The notes under the pieces were generated by a model that had not been told where the DNA came from, did not search any database, and saw nothing but the letters and a program-made list of their open reading frames with translations. A DNA stretch of 64,000 bases, from assembly GCF_030812785.1 (NCBI RefSeq), contig NZ_JAUSTJ010000003.1, positions 186,001 through 250,000 on the forward strand, written 5' to 3'. The DNA comes from Sphingomonas kyeonggiensis (GTDB lineage: Bacteria > Pseudomonadota > Alphaproteobacteria > Sphingomonadales > Sphingomonadaceae). The position numbers were made by a program, and so were the translations under genes. This document shows positions 45,266 to 53,668 of this stretch, piece by piece (the first letter of the stretch is position 1; every line of letters starts with the position of its first letter).

Positions 45266-45279
45266 ATTGGCCTTACCAC
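45264..45279 (+). promoter_or_regulatory. Uronate-locus operator candidate, site 3 (TonB receptor promoter)
   Basis: AAATTGGCCTTACCAC, identical over 16 bases to site 4 before the uronyl hydrolase gene. It is 48 bases upstream of the receptor start codon. Confidence 0.7.
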
Positions 45280-45326
45280 ACCGCCTGACCCGAAGACGGG
45301 CGCGAGAGATACTACGGGGAGAGTTC

Positions 45327-48260
45327 ATGCCTGGGACCGTTTTTTCTGCTTTCGGACGTAATTCGCTGCGCCTCGCGCTGCTGGCATCCGCCTGTGCGGT
45401 GATGCCCGCCTATGCGCAGACCGCCGGCGCCGCGTCCGATGCCGCCCCGGCGGACGGCGCGGCCCCGCAGGAGGAAAGCCAGGCGATCGTCGTCACCGGC
45501 GCCCGCGCCGAGCAGCGCAGCTCGATCGACGTGAAGCGCAACGCCGACGTCGTGCTCGACGGCATCGTCAACGACGAGATCGGCGCGCTGCCCGACAACA
45601 GCGTGGGCGACACGCTGGAGCGCATCACCGGCGTCTCGGCCGACCGCTTCAAGGGCAATGCCAACGAGCTGTCGGTGCGCGGCCTCGGCCCGACGCTGAG
45701 CTTCTCCACCTTCAACGGCCGCGAGGTCTCCACCGCCGGTGCCGACCGCTCGGTCGCCTTCCAGCAATTCCCCTCCGAGCTGGTCAACGGCGTCATCGTC
45801 TACAAGACGCAGCGCGCCGACTTCCTCGAGGGCGGCATCGGCGGCGTGATCGAGCTCAAGTCGATGCGCCCGCTCGACTATGGCAAGTCGCGCTTCCAGG
45901 CCGAGTTCCGCGGATCGTACCTGCCCAAGGACGACGACATCATCGGCCGCGACGGCCTGGGCTACCGCGCCAATGCCAGCTTGGTGAAGCAGTTCAACAC
46001 CGGCATCGGCGAGTTCGGCATCGCGATCGGCTATCAGCGCCAGGACGTCGCCGCGCCGGAGGATTATTACAACGGCAACGCAGCCTTCGTGCCATGCAAC
46101 ACCTCGGCCAGCAACGGCACGCTGATCTCGGCCAACACCCCGGCAAACAACGCCGCCGGCGCTGCGGTCAACTGCCAGTTCGCCGCCGCGCCGCGCGCCG
46201 GGATCGGCGAGACGGTCGGCACCACCTACTACGCCACCCAGTCGCGCAACTTCCGCCAGCAGAACACCCGCGAGCTGCGCAACGCCGTGATCGGCGCGCT
46301 GCAGTGGCGTCCGGCGCCCAATCTCGACATCGCGATCGACGGCCAGTGGTCGAAGCGCGAATCGACCGAGGACCGCAACATCCTGTCGATCGCCGAGGCG
46401 CTGCGCGGCATCAAGCCGATCCTGATCGGCAACGGCAGCAACGGCTATTCCGAGGGCGCGCTGATCAAGTACAGCGGCAATTCGAACATCGAGAACCAGC
46501 TCGAGTTGCGCGAGCGCGACGAGGAGTACAAGGGCGGCGGCGCGACCATCACCTGGAAGCCGGGCAACTTCACCCTGGTCGCCGATGGCAGCTTCTCGGA
46601 CTCGCACCGCACCGAGACGCAGAAGGCCACGCGCATGCGCTCGACCACGCGCGTCGGCTATGAGCTCGACTATACCGAGAGCCCCGACGTCCCGCGCGTC
46701 ACCTTCCTCAACTTCGACGTCAACGATCCGGCAGCCTTCGGGGCCAATGCCGCGACCGCGGTCTATGCCCGCAACCGCTTCGTCACCAACCGCAAGGACA
46801 ATATCTGGGCGGGCCGCTTCGACGGCGAGTACAAGTTCGCCGACGGCAGTTTCATCACCGCGATCAAGGCAGGCGGGCGCTATTCCGAGCATCACCGCAC
46901 GCTCGACAACAACCGCAACACCGATGTCGGCACGATCGTGCCCTATGGCAGCTTCACGACCCCGGCGCAGGTGATCAACGCGGCCAACGCCAATTGCCGC
47001 AAGGCCTTCCCGACCAAGGACTATTTCCCCAGCACAAGCACCAACCTGACCAGCTGGGCGACCTTCGACAATGCGTGCCTCTACCGCACCTTCACCGGAT
47101 CGGACGCGCTGCCGCTGCCGGCCGAGAGCCGCGACCCGAGCGACCTCGACATCCGCGAGCGGATCAAGGCCGCCTATGTCATGGCCAATTTCGCCGGCGG
47201 CGACGGGTTCATCAGCGGCAATGTCGGCCTGCGCTATGTGAAGACCAACATCACTTCGATCGGCTACCGCCTGCCCTTCAAGGTGACGATCGACACCGCT
47301 GCCGACAATTTCACCGTCGGCCCCGATCCCACCGGCGCGATCCAGACCGACACGCTGAAGGGCGACTATTCCTACTGGCTGCCCAGCCTGAACCTCAGCT
47401 TCAACCTGTCGGACAAGATCAAGCTGCGCACTGCCGGCTATCGCGCCCTGTCGCGCTCGCCGATCGAGAGCTTCGGCGCCGGCATCGCGCTCAACCCGCA
47501 GACCGCGGGCACCGGCGGCCCGGCCAATGTGATCTTCAACCCGACCAGCGGCAATCCGAACCTGAAGCCGATGCGCGCCTGGAACGCGGACGTCAGCCTG
47601 GAATTCTACCCGAGCCGTGACACGCTCTTCTCGGTGGCGGGCTATTACAAATGGCTGCGCGGCTCGGTGATCTCGCGCTCAGCGGGTATCCCGACGACGA
47701 TCAACGTCACCACCATCGTCGATGGCGGCGCGCCGACCCAGGCGAGCTACAACGTCAACGTCATCGCACCGTCCAACGATCCGGACATGCGCCGCCTCTA
47801 CGGCGTGGAGTTCACCGGCAGCCATAATTTCTCCTGGCTGCCCGGCATCCTCAGCGGCTTCGGCGTCAACGGCTCGCTCAACATCGCCTGGGCGAACTTC
47901 GAATATCCCGACACCTCGACGCTGGCCGCCTATCTCGATCCGGCGAACCTGATCGGCCTGTCCAAATACGTCGCCAACGGCACGGTCTATTGGGAGCGCA
48001 AGGGCTTCTCGCTGCGCGCGATGTACCGCTACCGCTCGCACTACTACAAGCCGAACGGCGGCACGAACCGCAGCGTGCAGGATGCCGGCTATCTGAACCT
48101 CTCGGCCCAGTATGACGTGACCAAGAACATCCAGCTCAAGCTGCAGGCGCTCAACGTCACCAACACCAAGGACGTCTTCTACAAGGGCGGATACGACTCG
48201 ATCGCCGAGGTGAGCGAGAGCGGGCCGCAATATTATTTCGGCTTCCGGCTCCGCTACTGA
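45327..48260 (+). CDS. TonB-dependent outer-membrane receptor, probable oligouronide uptake
   Basis: The 977-residue receptor has a signal peptide (ending MPAYA|QTAG), a TonB-box-like AIVVTGARAEQRSS, a plug domain (IGALPDNSVGDTLERITGVSA, VRGLGPTLSFSTFNGRE) and a long beta-barrel ending in aromatic residues (QYYFGFRLRY). The ADVVLDGIVNDEIG plug start is typical of sphingomonad and Caulobacter saccharide receptors. It is followed 18 bases later by the lyase gene. Its substrate is inferred from the neighbours to be uronate-containing oligosaccharides. CGGGGAGAG precedes the ATG. Confidence 0.92.
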   Translation: MPGTVFSAFGRNSLRLALLASACAVMPAYAQTAGAASDAAPADGAAPQEESQAIVVTGARAEQRSSIDVKRNADVVLDGIVNDEIGALPDNSVGDTLERITGVSADRFKGNANELSVRGLGPTLSFSTFNGREVSTAGADRSVAFQQFPSELVNGVIVYKTQRADFLEGGIGGVIELKSMRPLDYGKSRFQAEFRGSYLPKDDDIIGRDGLGYRANASLVKQFNTGIGEFGIAIGYQRQDVAAPEDYYNGNAAFVPCNTSASNGTLISANTPANNAAGAAVNCQFAAAPRAGIGETVGTTYYATQSRNFRQQNTRELRNAVIGALQWRPAPNLDIAIDGQWSKRESTEDRNILSIAEALRGIKPILIGNGSNGYSEGALIKYSGNSNIENQLELRERDEEYKGGGATITWKPGNFTLVADGSFSDSHRTETQKATRMRSTTRVGYELDYTESPDVPRVTFLNFDVNDPAAFGANAATAVYARNRFVTNRKDNIWAGRFDGEYKFADGSFITAIKAGGRYSEHHRTLDNNRNTDVGTIVPYGSFTTPAQVINAANANCRKAFPTKDYFPSTSTNLTSWATFDNACLYRTFTGSDALPLPAESRDPSDLDIRERIKAAYVMANFAGGDGFISGNVGLRYVKTNITSIGYRLPFKVTIDTAADNFTVGPDPTGAIQTDTLKGDYSYWLPSLNLSFNLSDKIKLRTAGYRALSRSPIESFGAGIALNPQTAGTGGPANVIFNPTSGNPNLKPMRAWNADVSLEFYPSRDTLFSVAGYYKWLRGSVISRSAGIPTTINVTTIVDGGAPTQASYNVNVIAPSNDPDMRRLYGVEFTGSHNFSWLPGILSGFGVNGSLNIAWANFEYPDTSTLAAYLDPANLIGLSKYVANGTVYWERKGFSLRAMYRYRSHYYKPNGGTNRSVQDAGYLNLSAQYDVTKNIQLKLQALNVTNTKDVFYKGGYDSIAEVSESGPQYYFGFRLRY

Positions 48261-48278
48261 TTTCGGGAAGGACGTCCG

Positions 48279-49556
48279 ATGCGCCGCAGCCCCATTTTTC
48301 TCCTAGTCCTGGCTGCGGCGCTTGCGCCGCAGGCTGCCTCCCATGCCGGGATCGCCTCCCCTGGCCAAAACACGCAGCAGCCGGTCTGCGACGGCGCGGA
48401 AGGATATTCCGCGGCGTTCGGCGGACGCAGGACCTTTTTCTTGGCGCCGGACACGATGCTCCGGCTCAAGGCGGCGATCGCCACCGATCCGGGGGCGAAG
48501 GCGGCCTATGACGCGCTGATCGCCCGCGCGGAAAAGGCGATGGCGCGGCCGCTCTACACGGTGGTCGACAAGAAGGCCTCGCCGCCGTCGCGTGATCCGC
48601 ACGACTATCTCAGCCTGGCGCCCTATTGGTGGCCGGACCCGAGCAAGCCCGGCGGCCTGCCCTATGTGCGCAAGGACGGCGAGATCAATCCGGACCGCAA
48701 CACCGACAAGTTCGACGTGAGCGACCTGGAGGGGATGAGCTCGGACGTCGAGACGCTGAGCCTGGCCTATTATTTCTCCGACAATCCCCGTTACGCCGGC
48801 CGCGCGGCGAGCTTGGTGCGTACCTGGTTCCTCGATCCGAAGAGCCGGATGAACCCGAACATGAACTATGCCCAGGCCGTGCCGGGGCGCGAGGAGGGGC
48901 GTGCCGAGGGCGTGCTCGACACTTCGCGGCTCGAGCGGGTGGTCGAGGGTATCGGGCTGATCGGCCCGTCGGGCAGGCTGACCGAGGCGGAGCGCAAGGG
49001 CCTGGAGAAATGGTTCTCCGATTATCTCGACTGGATGCAATCGAGCCGCAACGGCAAGGCGGAGAATGCCGCGAAGAACAATCACGGCATGTGGTTCGAC
49101 GCCCAGACCGCGCAGTTCGCGCTGTTCGCGCGGCGCCCGGAGATGACGAAGGCGGTGACCGAGGCATTCGCGAAGAAGCGCATGGCGCCGCAGATCACCG
49201 CCGAAGGCAGGATGCCGCTCGAACTCGCCCGCACGCGCAGCCTGCATTATTCGATCTACGCGCTGCTCGCCGCCTATGACGTGGCGGACATGGGCAAGTG
49301 CGTCGGCGTCGACGTGTGGAATCGGCAGGAGGACGGCAAGAGCCTCCGCCTCGCGACCGATTTCCTCAAGCCCTATTACCGCAAGGTCGCAAGCTGGCCG
49401 ATGCCCGAGCTGCGTCCCGATGCCGGCGAGCTCGACGAGCTGCTGCGCCGCGCGCGCGGGGCATGGGGCGCGGACTATCCGCTGGCGCAGGAGACCGAGC
49501 TGAAGCGGTATTTCGGCGCGGCGCCGCCGGTGGGCGAGGGGAAGAATCCGGGGTGA
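48279..49556 (+). CDS. Alginate-lyase-domain protein (PF05426, PL38-like)
   Basis: Secreted 425-residue polysaccharide lyase with a signal peptide (residues 1-22, ending ASH|AG). Motifs of the alginate_lyase/PL38 group are clear: PHDYLSLAPYWWPDP then GGLPYVRKDGEINP, RTWFLDPKSRMNPNMNYAQ, and the catalytic NNHGMWFDAQ with Asn and His. Known PL38 members cleave glucuronan or alginate. It probably cuts beta-1,4-linked uronate chains in the periplasm or at the surface. It is in the same transcription unit as the receptor. Confidence 0.87.
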   Translation: MRRSPIFLLVLAAALAPQAASHAGIASPGQNTQQPVCDGAEGYSAAFGGRRTFFLAPDTMLRLKAAIATDPGAKAAYDALIARAEKAMARPLYTVVDKKASPPSRDPHDYLSLAPYWWPDPSKPGGLPYVRKDGEINPDRNTDKFDVSDLEGMSSDVETLSLAYYFSDNPRYAGRAASLVRTWFLDPKSRMNPNMNYAQAVPGREEGRAEGVLDTSRLERVVEGIGLIGPSGRLTEAERKGLEKWFSDYLDWMQSSRNGKAENAAKNNHGMWFDAQTAQFALFARRPEMTKAVTEAFAKKRMAPQITAEGRMPLELARTRSLHYSIYALLAAYDVADMGKCVGVDVWNRQEDGKSLRLATDFLKPYYRKVASWPMPELRPDAGELDELLRRARGAWGADYPLAQETELKRYFGAAPPVGEGKNPG

Positions 49557-49564
49557 TCTCCTAA

Positions 49565-49709
49565 TTCCTCCCCCAGCTTGCTGGGGGAGGGGGACCGCGC
49601 CCGAAGGGCGTGGTGGAGGGGCGCGGCGCTAGCCGCCGCTCCTTCGCAGGCCCCTCCACCATTCGCTGCGCGAATGGTCCCCCTCCCCGAGGCAAGCTCG
49701 GGGAGGAAT
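49565..49709. repeat. Inverted-repeat element, family E copy 1
   Basis: Each end has its own palindrome (CCCCCAGCTTGCTGGGGG on the left; CCCCGAGGCAAGCTCGGGG on the right). Inside them are complementary GGTGGAGGGG / CCCCTCCACC arms. It separates the convergent lyase and DUF4861 genes. A related element lies at 63741-63921. Confidence 0.85.
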
Positions 49710-49718
49710 TTTAGGGCC

Positions 49719-50660
49719 TCACTTCGCCGCGCAGGTCTTCTGCGCGGCGCCCACCACATAGGGTTGCTTCGCCAGGTCCGCGGCCGTGTCGTCGAGCCAT
49801 TTGCGGAACTCGCGCTCGGTCTTCGGCGCGCCGGGCTCCTGCACCCAGGCCGCACCGAAGGCGTAGCGGAGGTTCCGCGGATCGCAGAACTGGACATAGA
49901 GCGACTTGCCGTCGGTGCCCGTCGAGGCTGCCTCGTCGGCCGGGTAGAACAGGGCGATGCCGAGATCGTCCTTGGCCAGGCTCTGCTGGCCCCAGGTGGC
50001 GAAATAGCGCCACTTGCCGCGCTTCGGGCTCTCGATCTTGGTGACGCCGTCGTGCAGCGTCAGCCCGGCGATCATCGCCGGCACCTTGCCGCTCACCCGC
50101 GCCTCGACATTGGTCAGCCGCGATCCGGGGAAGATCCGGTAGGTGGTCGAGAGATCGGCGCCGCCGCCGTCGCCAGGGAAGCCGGTGTTGGTGACCAGCA
50201 CCGTCGCCGCGCGATCGGTGTTGAATATGCGGGCGCTGATCTTCGCCTTGCCGAGTTGGGTCGCCGTGCCGTTGCGCAGCACGCCGATCCCGCCCATGCC
50301 GAGCGACTGGTCGACCTGGAAGATGTCCTGCCCCCAGGGCGCCATCGCGTGATAGTCGTCCTTGCCCATGCCGATCGTCGGCAGCACGTTGCCGGGCAGC
50401 TTCTTGCCATAGATGTCCGGCACGTTGCGCTCGTCGAGGTACAGGCGATAGGCGACCTTGTCGCTCTCCCAGCCCGGGCCCTCCATCGCGATCAGCCGGT
50501 CATGGATCTTGTGATCCGCCGGCACGTCGAGCCGCTCGGCCAGCCTGTAGCTGCCATCGGCCTGGCGGACGTTGAGCGTCGCCAGCGGGGCGGGCGGCGC
50601 GGCGTCCTGTCCGGCCGCGACCAGCAGCGGTGCGGCGAGGAGCCAGAGGGCGTGCTTCAT
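49719..50660 (-). CDS. Secreted DUF4861 protein
   Basis: The 313-residue protein has a signal peptide (MKHALWLLAAPLLVAAG). The beta-rich mature part has the DUF4861 pattern: KVAYRLYLDERNVPDIYGKK, DDYHAMAPWGQDIF and GGIGVLRNG. DUF4861 proteins occur beside GH105 and lyases in polysaccharide loci; their action is unknown, perhaps glycan binding or a hydrolytic step. It follows the uronyl hydrolase by 9 bases on the same strand. Confidence 0.82.
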   Translation of the reverse strand: MKHALWLLAAPLLVAAGQDAAPPAPLATLNVRQADGSYRLAERLDVPADHKIHDRLIAMEGPGWESDKVAYRLYLDERNVPDIYGKKLPGNVLPTIGMGKDDYHAMAPWGQDIFQVDQSLGMGGIGVLRNGTATQLGKAKISARIFNTDRAATVLVTNTGFPGDGGGADLSTTYRIFPGSRLTNVEARVSGKVPAMIAGLTLHDGVTKIESPKRGKWRYFATWGQQSLAKDDLGIALFYPADEAASTGTDGKSLYVQFCDPRNLRYAFGAAWVQEPGAPKTEREFRKWLDDTAADLAKQPYVVGAAQKTCAAK

Positions 50661-50669
50661 ATGTCTTCC

Positions 50670-51839
50670 TTACCTCGTCAGATCATAGACCGCGGCGCCG
50701 GCGAGCAGATACGCGCCCGTGCCATAGAATTGCGCATCCTCGGCCTTCACCACATCGGGCCGGTCGCTCACCTGCTGTACCCAGCCGAGCATGCCATTTG
50801 GCTGAACGGCGCGTTCGAGTGCTGCCCAACCCTTTGTAACCGAAGGAAGATAGGTCTTGCGATCGAGAAGGCCAGCCTTGATTCCCCAGGCCAGGCCATG
50901 GACGTAGAAACCGGTGCCGCTCGATTCGTCCTGCGAGCGGTCGGGATCGGCGAGCAGCGAGGGCGGCCAATAGCCATTGCCGCGCTGGAGCTTGACCAGC
51001 TTCGCCGCCATCTCCCGGAACAGCTTCACATAATAAGGCCGGCGCGGATCCTTGGCGGACATCTCGGGGATCATCCGGGCGAGGCCGGAGAACACCCAGC
51101 CATTGCCGCGGCTCCAGAACAGCTTCTCGTCATGCGCGCCGCGCTGGTCGAAGAAGCGGCTGTCGCGGAAGTACAGCGCCTCGGACTTGTCGAACAGATA
51201 GTCGGTGGTCGCGCGATATTCCCGGTCGGCGAAGGCGGCGTAACGCTTGTCCTTGGTGTCCTTGCTCAGCGCCCAGAGCGTCGGCGGGGCCATGAACAGC
51301 GCGTCGCACCAGCACCAGCGCGTGGTGCATTCGGGGTCGCCGCCGGCCGGCGCGATGAACTTGAGGTCGTTGGTCTTGGGCGCTGCGAGGATCTGGTCGA
51401 AGCTGGCGCGCATCGGGGCGAGCGCCTGCGCGCCGGCGCCATGGCGCGCCGCCCAGATCCAGGCGGCGCCGATGATGTGGTCGTCGGCATGGTAGAGCCG
51501 GTCGCCCAGCCGCCAGCCTTCCTCGCGGCCCTTTGAGAGGATGGCGTCCTTGTAGCGCACGCTCTTCGAGCGGTCGGCCACGCTGGTCAGCGCCACCCAG
51601 AAGGTCGCCTGCTGCCAGTCGCGGGCGCGCTTGGTGCTGGGCCGGGCGGCGGGCATGTAGCTCAGGTCGTCGAGATGGGTGAGCTGCCAGTCGGCGACGC
51701 GCTCGAGCGATGCCATCACCTGGGCGCGGCTGGGCAGGGCAGGCGCGGCCGTGGCGGCGGGCGCCACGGGGGCGGCGGTGCCGCTGGTGCTGGTGGCGAG
51801 GGCGGCGCCGGCCAATGCGGCGGCGAGCTTCAGTGTCAT
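50670..51839 (-). CDS. Unsaturated uronyl hydrolase (GH88/GH105 type)
   Basis: Removes the unsaturated uronate that lyases leave at the non-reducing end of oligosaccharides. The 389-residue protein has a signal peptide, then an (alpha/alpha)6 barrel with GDRLYHADDHIIGAAWI, the family motif WCWCDALFMAPPTLWAL (catalytic Asp), FWSRGNGWVFSGLARMIPEM and DESSGTGFYVHGLAWGI. These features match GH105 (YteR-like) somewhat more than GH88. The start MTLKLAAALAG has GGGG seven bases before it. A copy of the locus motif stands upstream. Confidence 0.9.
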   Translation of the reverse strand: MTLKLAAALAGAALATSTSGTAAPVAPAATAAPALPSRAQVMASLERVADWQLTHLDDLSYMPAARPSTKRARDWQQATFWVALTSVADRSKSVRYKDAILSKGREEGWRLGDRLYHADDHIIGAAWIWAARHGAGAQALAPMRASFDQILAAPKTNDLKFIAPAGGDPECTTRWCWCDALFMAPPTLWALSKDTKDKRYAAFADREYRATTDYLFDKSEALYFRDSRFFDQRGAHDEKLFWSRGNGWVFSGLARMIPEMSAKDPRRPYYVKLFREMAAKLVKLQRGNGYWPPSLLADPDRSQDESSGTGFYVHGLAWGIKAGLLDRKTYLPSVTKGWAALERAVQPNGMLGWVQQVSDRPDVVKAEDAQFYGTGAYLLAGAAVYDLTR

Positions 51840-51912
51840 CCGGTATCCCCATCTTGCTACCGCTGTCATCGCGATATGCCCGGACGATGTTGGTCCGACG
51901 TGTTCGAGTCAA

Positions 51913-51928
51913 GTGGTAAGGCCAATTT
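51913..51928 (-). promoter_or_regulatory. Uronate-locus operator candidate, site 4 (uronyl hydrolase promoter)
   Basis: On the minus strand AAATTGGCCTTACCAC, identical over 16 bases to site 3. A TTGACT box follows at once. It lies about 75 bases upstream of the uronyl hydrolase start in the gap before the divergent thioesterase gene. Confidence 0.7.
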
Positions 51929-52030
51929 CCTGGCAATCCCGTTGCCGAGGGTGACGCTACGGCAAGCGCGGGTTCCGCGAAAAGCACGGTTTTCCGGGGA
52001 TTTGAGTCGCTTCGGAACGGGGTTTGCACT

Positions 52031-52453
52031 ATGACGCAGGGCATGTCCGGCACCGCGCTTCCCTATGAATTCCCGATCGACGTCGCCCAGGACGATATCG
52101 ACTTCATGGGGCATGTGAACAACGCCTCCTATCTCAAGTGGGTGCAGGAGGCAGTGATCGCCCATTGGCAGGCGCTGGCGCCGGTCGAGGCGGTGGCCGA
52201 GCATCTCTGGGTCGCGCTCAAGCACGAGATCACCTATCGCAAGCCGGCGTTCCTCGAGGACGACGTGGTCGCCACGGTGCTGCTCGAGAAGGTCCAGGGC
52301 GCGCGCGCCTTCTACGAGACGGTGATCCGCCGCGGTGGCGAGGTCCTGGCCGAGGTCAAGTCGAGCTGGTGCTGCCTCGATGCCGAGACGCTGCGCCCGG
52401 CCCGGCTGGCGCGCGACGTGATCGACAAGTTCTTCGTCAAATCCGACGACTGA
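52031..52453 (+). CDS. Acyl-CoA thioesterase (4HBT hotdog family)
   Basis: Cytoplasmic single-hotdog thioesterase of 140 residues. The 4HBT signature DIDFMGHVNNASYLKWVQEA contains the catalytic-position Asp and the His-Val-Asn motif. Its acyl-CoA substrate is not determinable. An ATG 12 bases downstream (MSGTAL) is an alternative start. It is followed by a small STAS-like gene 41 bases later. Confidence 0.88.
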   Translation: MTQGMSGTALPYEFPIDVAQDDIDFMGHVNNASYLKWVQEAVIAHWQALAPVEAVAEHLWVALKHEITYRKPAFLEDDVVATVLLEKVQGARAFYETVIRRGGEVLAEVKSSWCCLDAETLRPARLARDVIDKFFVKSDD

Positions 52454-52494
52454 CGGTCCAGAGTCCCTTAACTTTTCCCTGCGAGAGCGGCGCC

Positions 52495-52851
52495 ATGTAC
52501 CGGGTTGCCTTCCGTAAAGAGCTGAATCTGCTCGATATCGAGTGGCTCGCCATGTTCGAGCCCGATGCCGTGGGCGACTATGCCCGCCGCCTGCGCGACC
52601 AGTTCGACGCCGAGGGCTTCGCGCCCGGCTACCTGCTGCGCATGGACATGCGGCGCAGCGGCGTGCAGGCGCAGGAGGCGGTCGCGGCCTTTCGCCGCCA
52701 CTTCGCCGGCTTCCCGGTGGCGAGCCGCATCGCCGTGGTCACCGAAAGCGCGATCGCGCAGATGCAGATCCGCCGCGAGATGACCCAGCCCTATCTGCGC
52801 ATCTTCGGTCGCGCCGAGAGCGCGCTCACCTGGCTGCTCCGCCGCGGCTGA
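52495..52851 (+). CDS. Small protein with STAS/SpoIIAA-like pattern
   Basis: The 118-residue protein starts MYRVAFRKELNLLDIEW and has alternating strand/helix units (GYLLRMDMRRSGVQ, SRIAVVTESAIAQMQIRRE, LRIFGRAESALTWLL) that look like the SpoIIAA/STAS fold of DUF3478-type proteins. I see no catalytic residues. The GCGAGAGCGGC upstream contains a modest ribosome site. The function is unknown. Confidence 0.6.
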   Translation: MYRVAFRKELNLLDIEWLAMFEPDAVGDYARRLRDQFDAEGFAPGYLLRMDMRRSGVQAQEAVAAFRRHFAGFPVASRIAVVTESAIAQMQIRREMTQPYLRIFGRAESALTWLLRRG

Positions 52852-52951
52852 AGCGAGCGATGAACGGGCGCGCCGCTGCGGCGGGCCGCGCTCGTTCCGC
52901 CGTGTGGCCGGCTTCCCGTCCCGCTATGCTCGCGCGAGCAGGAGGACGATC

Positions 52952-53659
52952 ATGGTGCGAGCGGGTACGGCCATCCTTATCGGCGCGGGGCTGCTGGCCG
53001 CCGCGCCTGCCCGGGCGCAGGACATGGTCAACGTCTATCTGATGGACGGCGGCGCCTTCAACAACGCGCTGAACGCCAGCACCATCGTCTCGCGGACCAA
53101 GGCGCTGCTCGGCAACAAGGCCGAGCCTGCGTCCAAGCCCGTGCCTCGCGCCGCGCCTGCCAAGGCGTTGCAGTTCACCTCGACACCGGAAGCAACCGCG
53201 ATACCGGCCATGGCCGCAGCATATCCGGCGGCGAAGCGCGGCGAAGTCGCCGGCGTCTTCCGCCAGCTGCTCGGCAAGTTCTGCGCGATCGAGAAGATGT
53301 TCGGCCAGCCGCATAACGACCTGCCGACCGCGCTCGCGCTCTATGTGGCGACCAGCTACGAGGCGGTCACCGGCGTGGAAGTGAAGCCGGACCAGGCCCG
53401 CCCGCTCATCGCCCAGATGCGCACCTTGCTGCAGGGCGGAACCGGGATCGCCGGCGCCTCGGATGCCGAGAAGCAGAAGCTCTACGAGATGTTCGCGGTC
53501 ACGGGCATGTTCACCGCGACCGCGGGGATGGAACTCAAGCGCAAGCCCGATCCCGCCGCCAGCGCCCGGCTCAAGGCGTCGGGCCGAGCCAATCTCGCAC
53601 GGCTCGGGCTCGATCCCGATCGTATGCGCTTCGGCGCCGAGGGCCTGTCGAGCCGCTGA
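52952..53659 (+). CDS. Secreted protein, possibly DUF6683 family
   Basis: The 235-residue product has a signal peptide (ending ARA|QDMV) and a strong ribosome site (AGGAGG, 5 bases before the ATG). The mature protein has an N-terminal VNVYLMDGGAFNNALNAS, a linker, and a helical domain with HNDLPTALALYVATSYEAVTG. The latter reminds me of DUF6683, with low certainty. It ends 9 bases from the convergent TPR-methyltransferase gene. Confidence 0.55.
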   Translation: MVRAGTAILIGAGLLAAAPARAQDMVNVYLMDGGAFNNALNASTIVSRTKALLGNKAEPASKPVPRAAPAKALQFTSTPEATAIPAMAAAYPAAKRGEVAGVFRQLLGKFCAIEKMFGQPHNDLPTALALYVATSYEAVTGVEVKPDQARPLIAQMRTLLQGGTGIAGASDAEKQKLYEMFAVTGMFTATAGMELKRKPDPAASARLKASGRANLARLGLDPDRMRFGAEGLSSR

Positions 53660-53668
53660 TCCGACAGC

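Noticed and set aside
45312..46895. Long open frame (527 codons) antisense to the TonB receptor
   Set aside because: It is rich in Arg, Ala and Asp and lacks any motif, as expected for the shadow of a GC-rich gene; the plus-strand receptor has clear domains and a ribosome site.
49565..49709. Possible attachment site or insertion sequence ends
   Set aside because: No transposase or integrase frame is present and no target duplication was evident; a nested palindrome of the REP type explains the sequence better.
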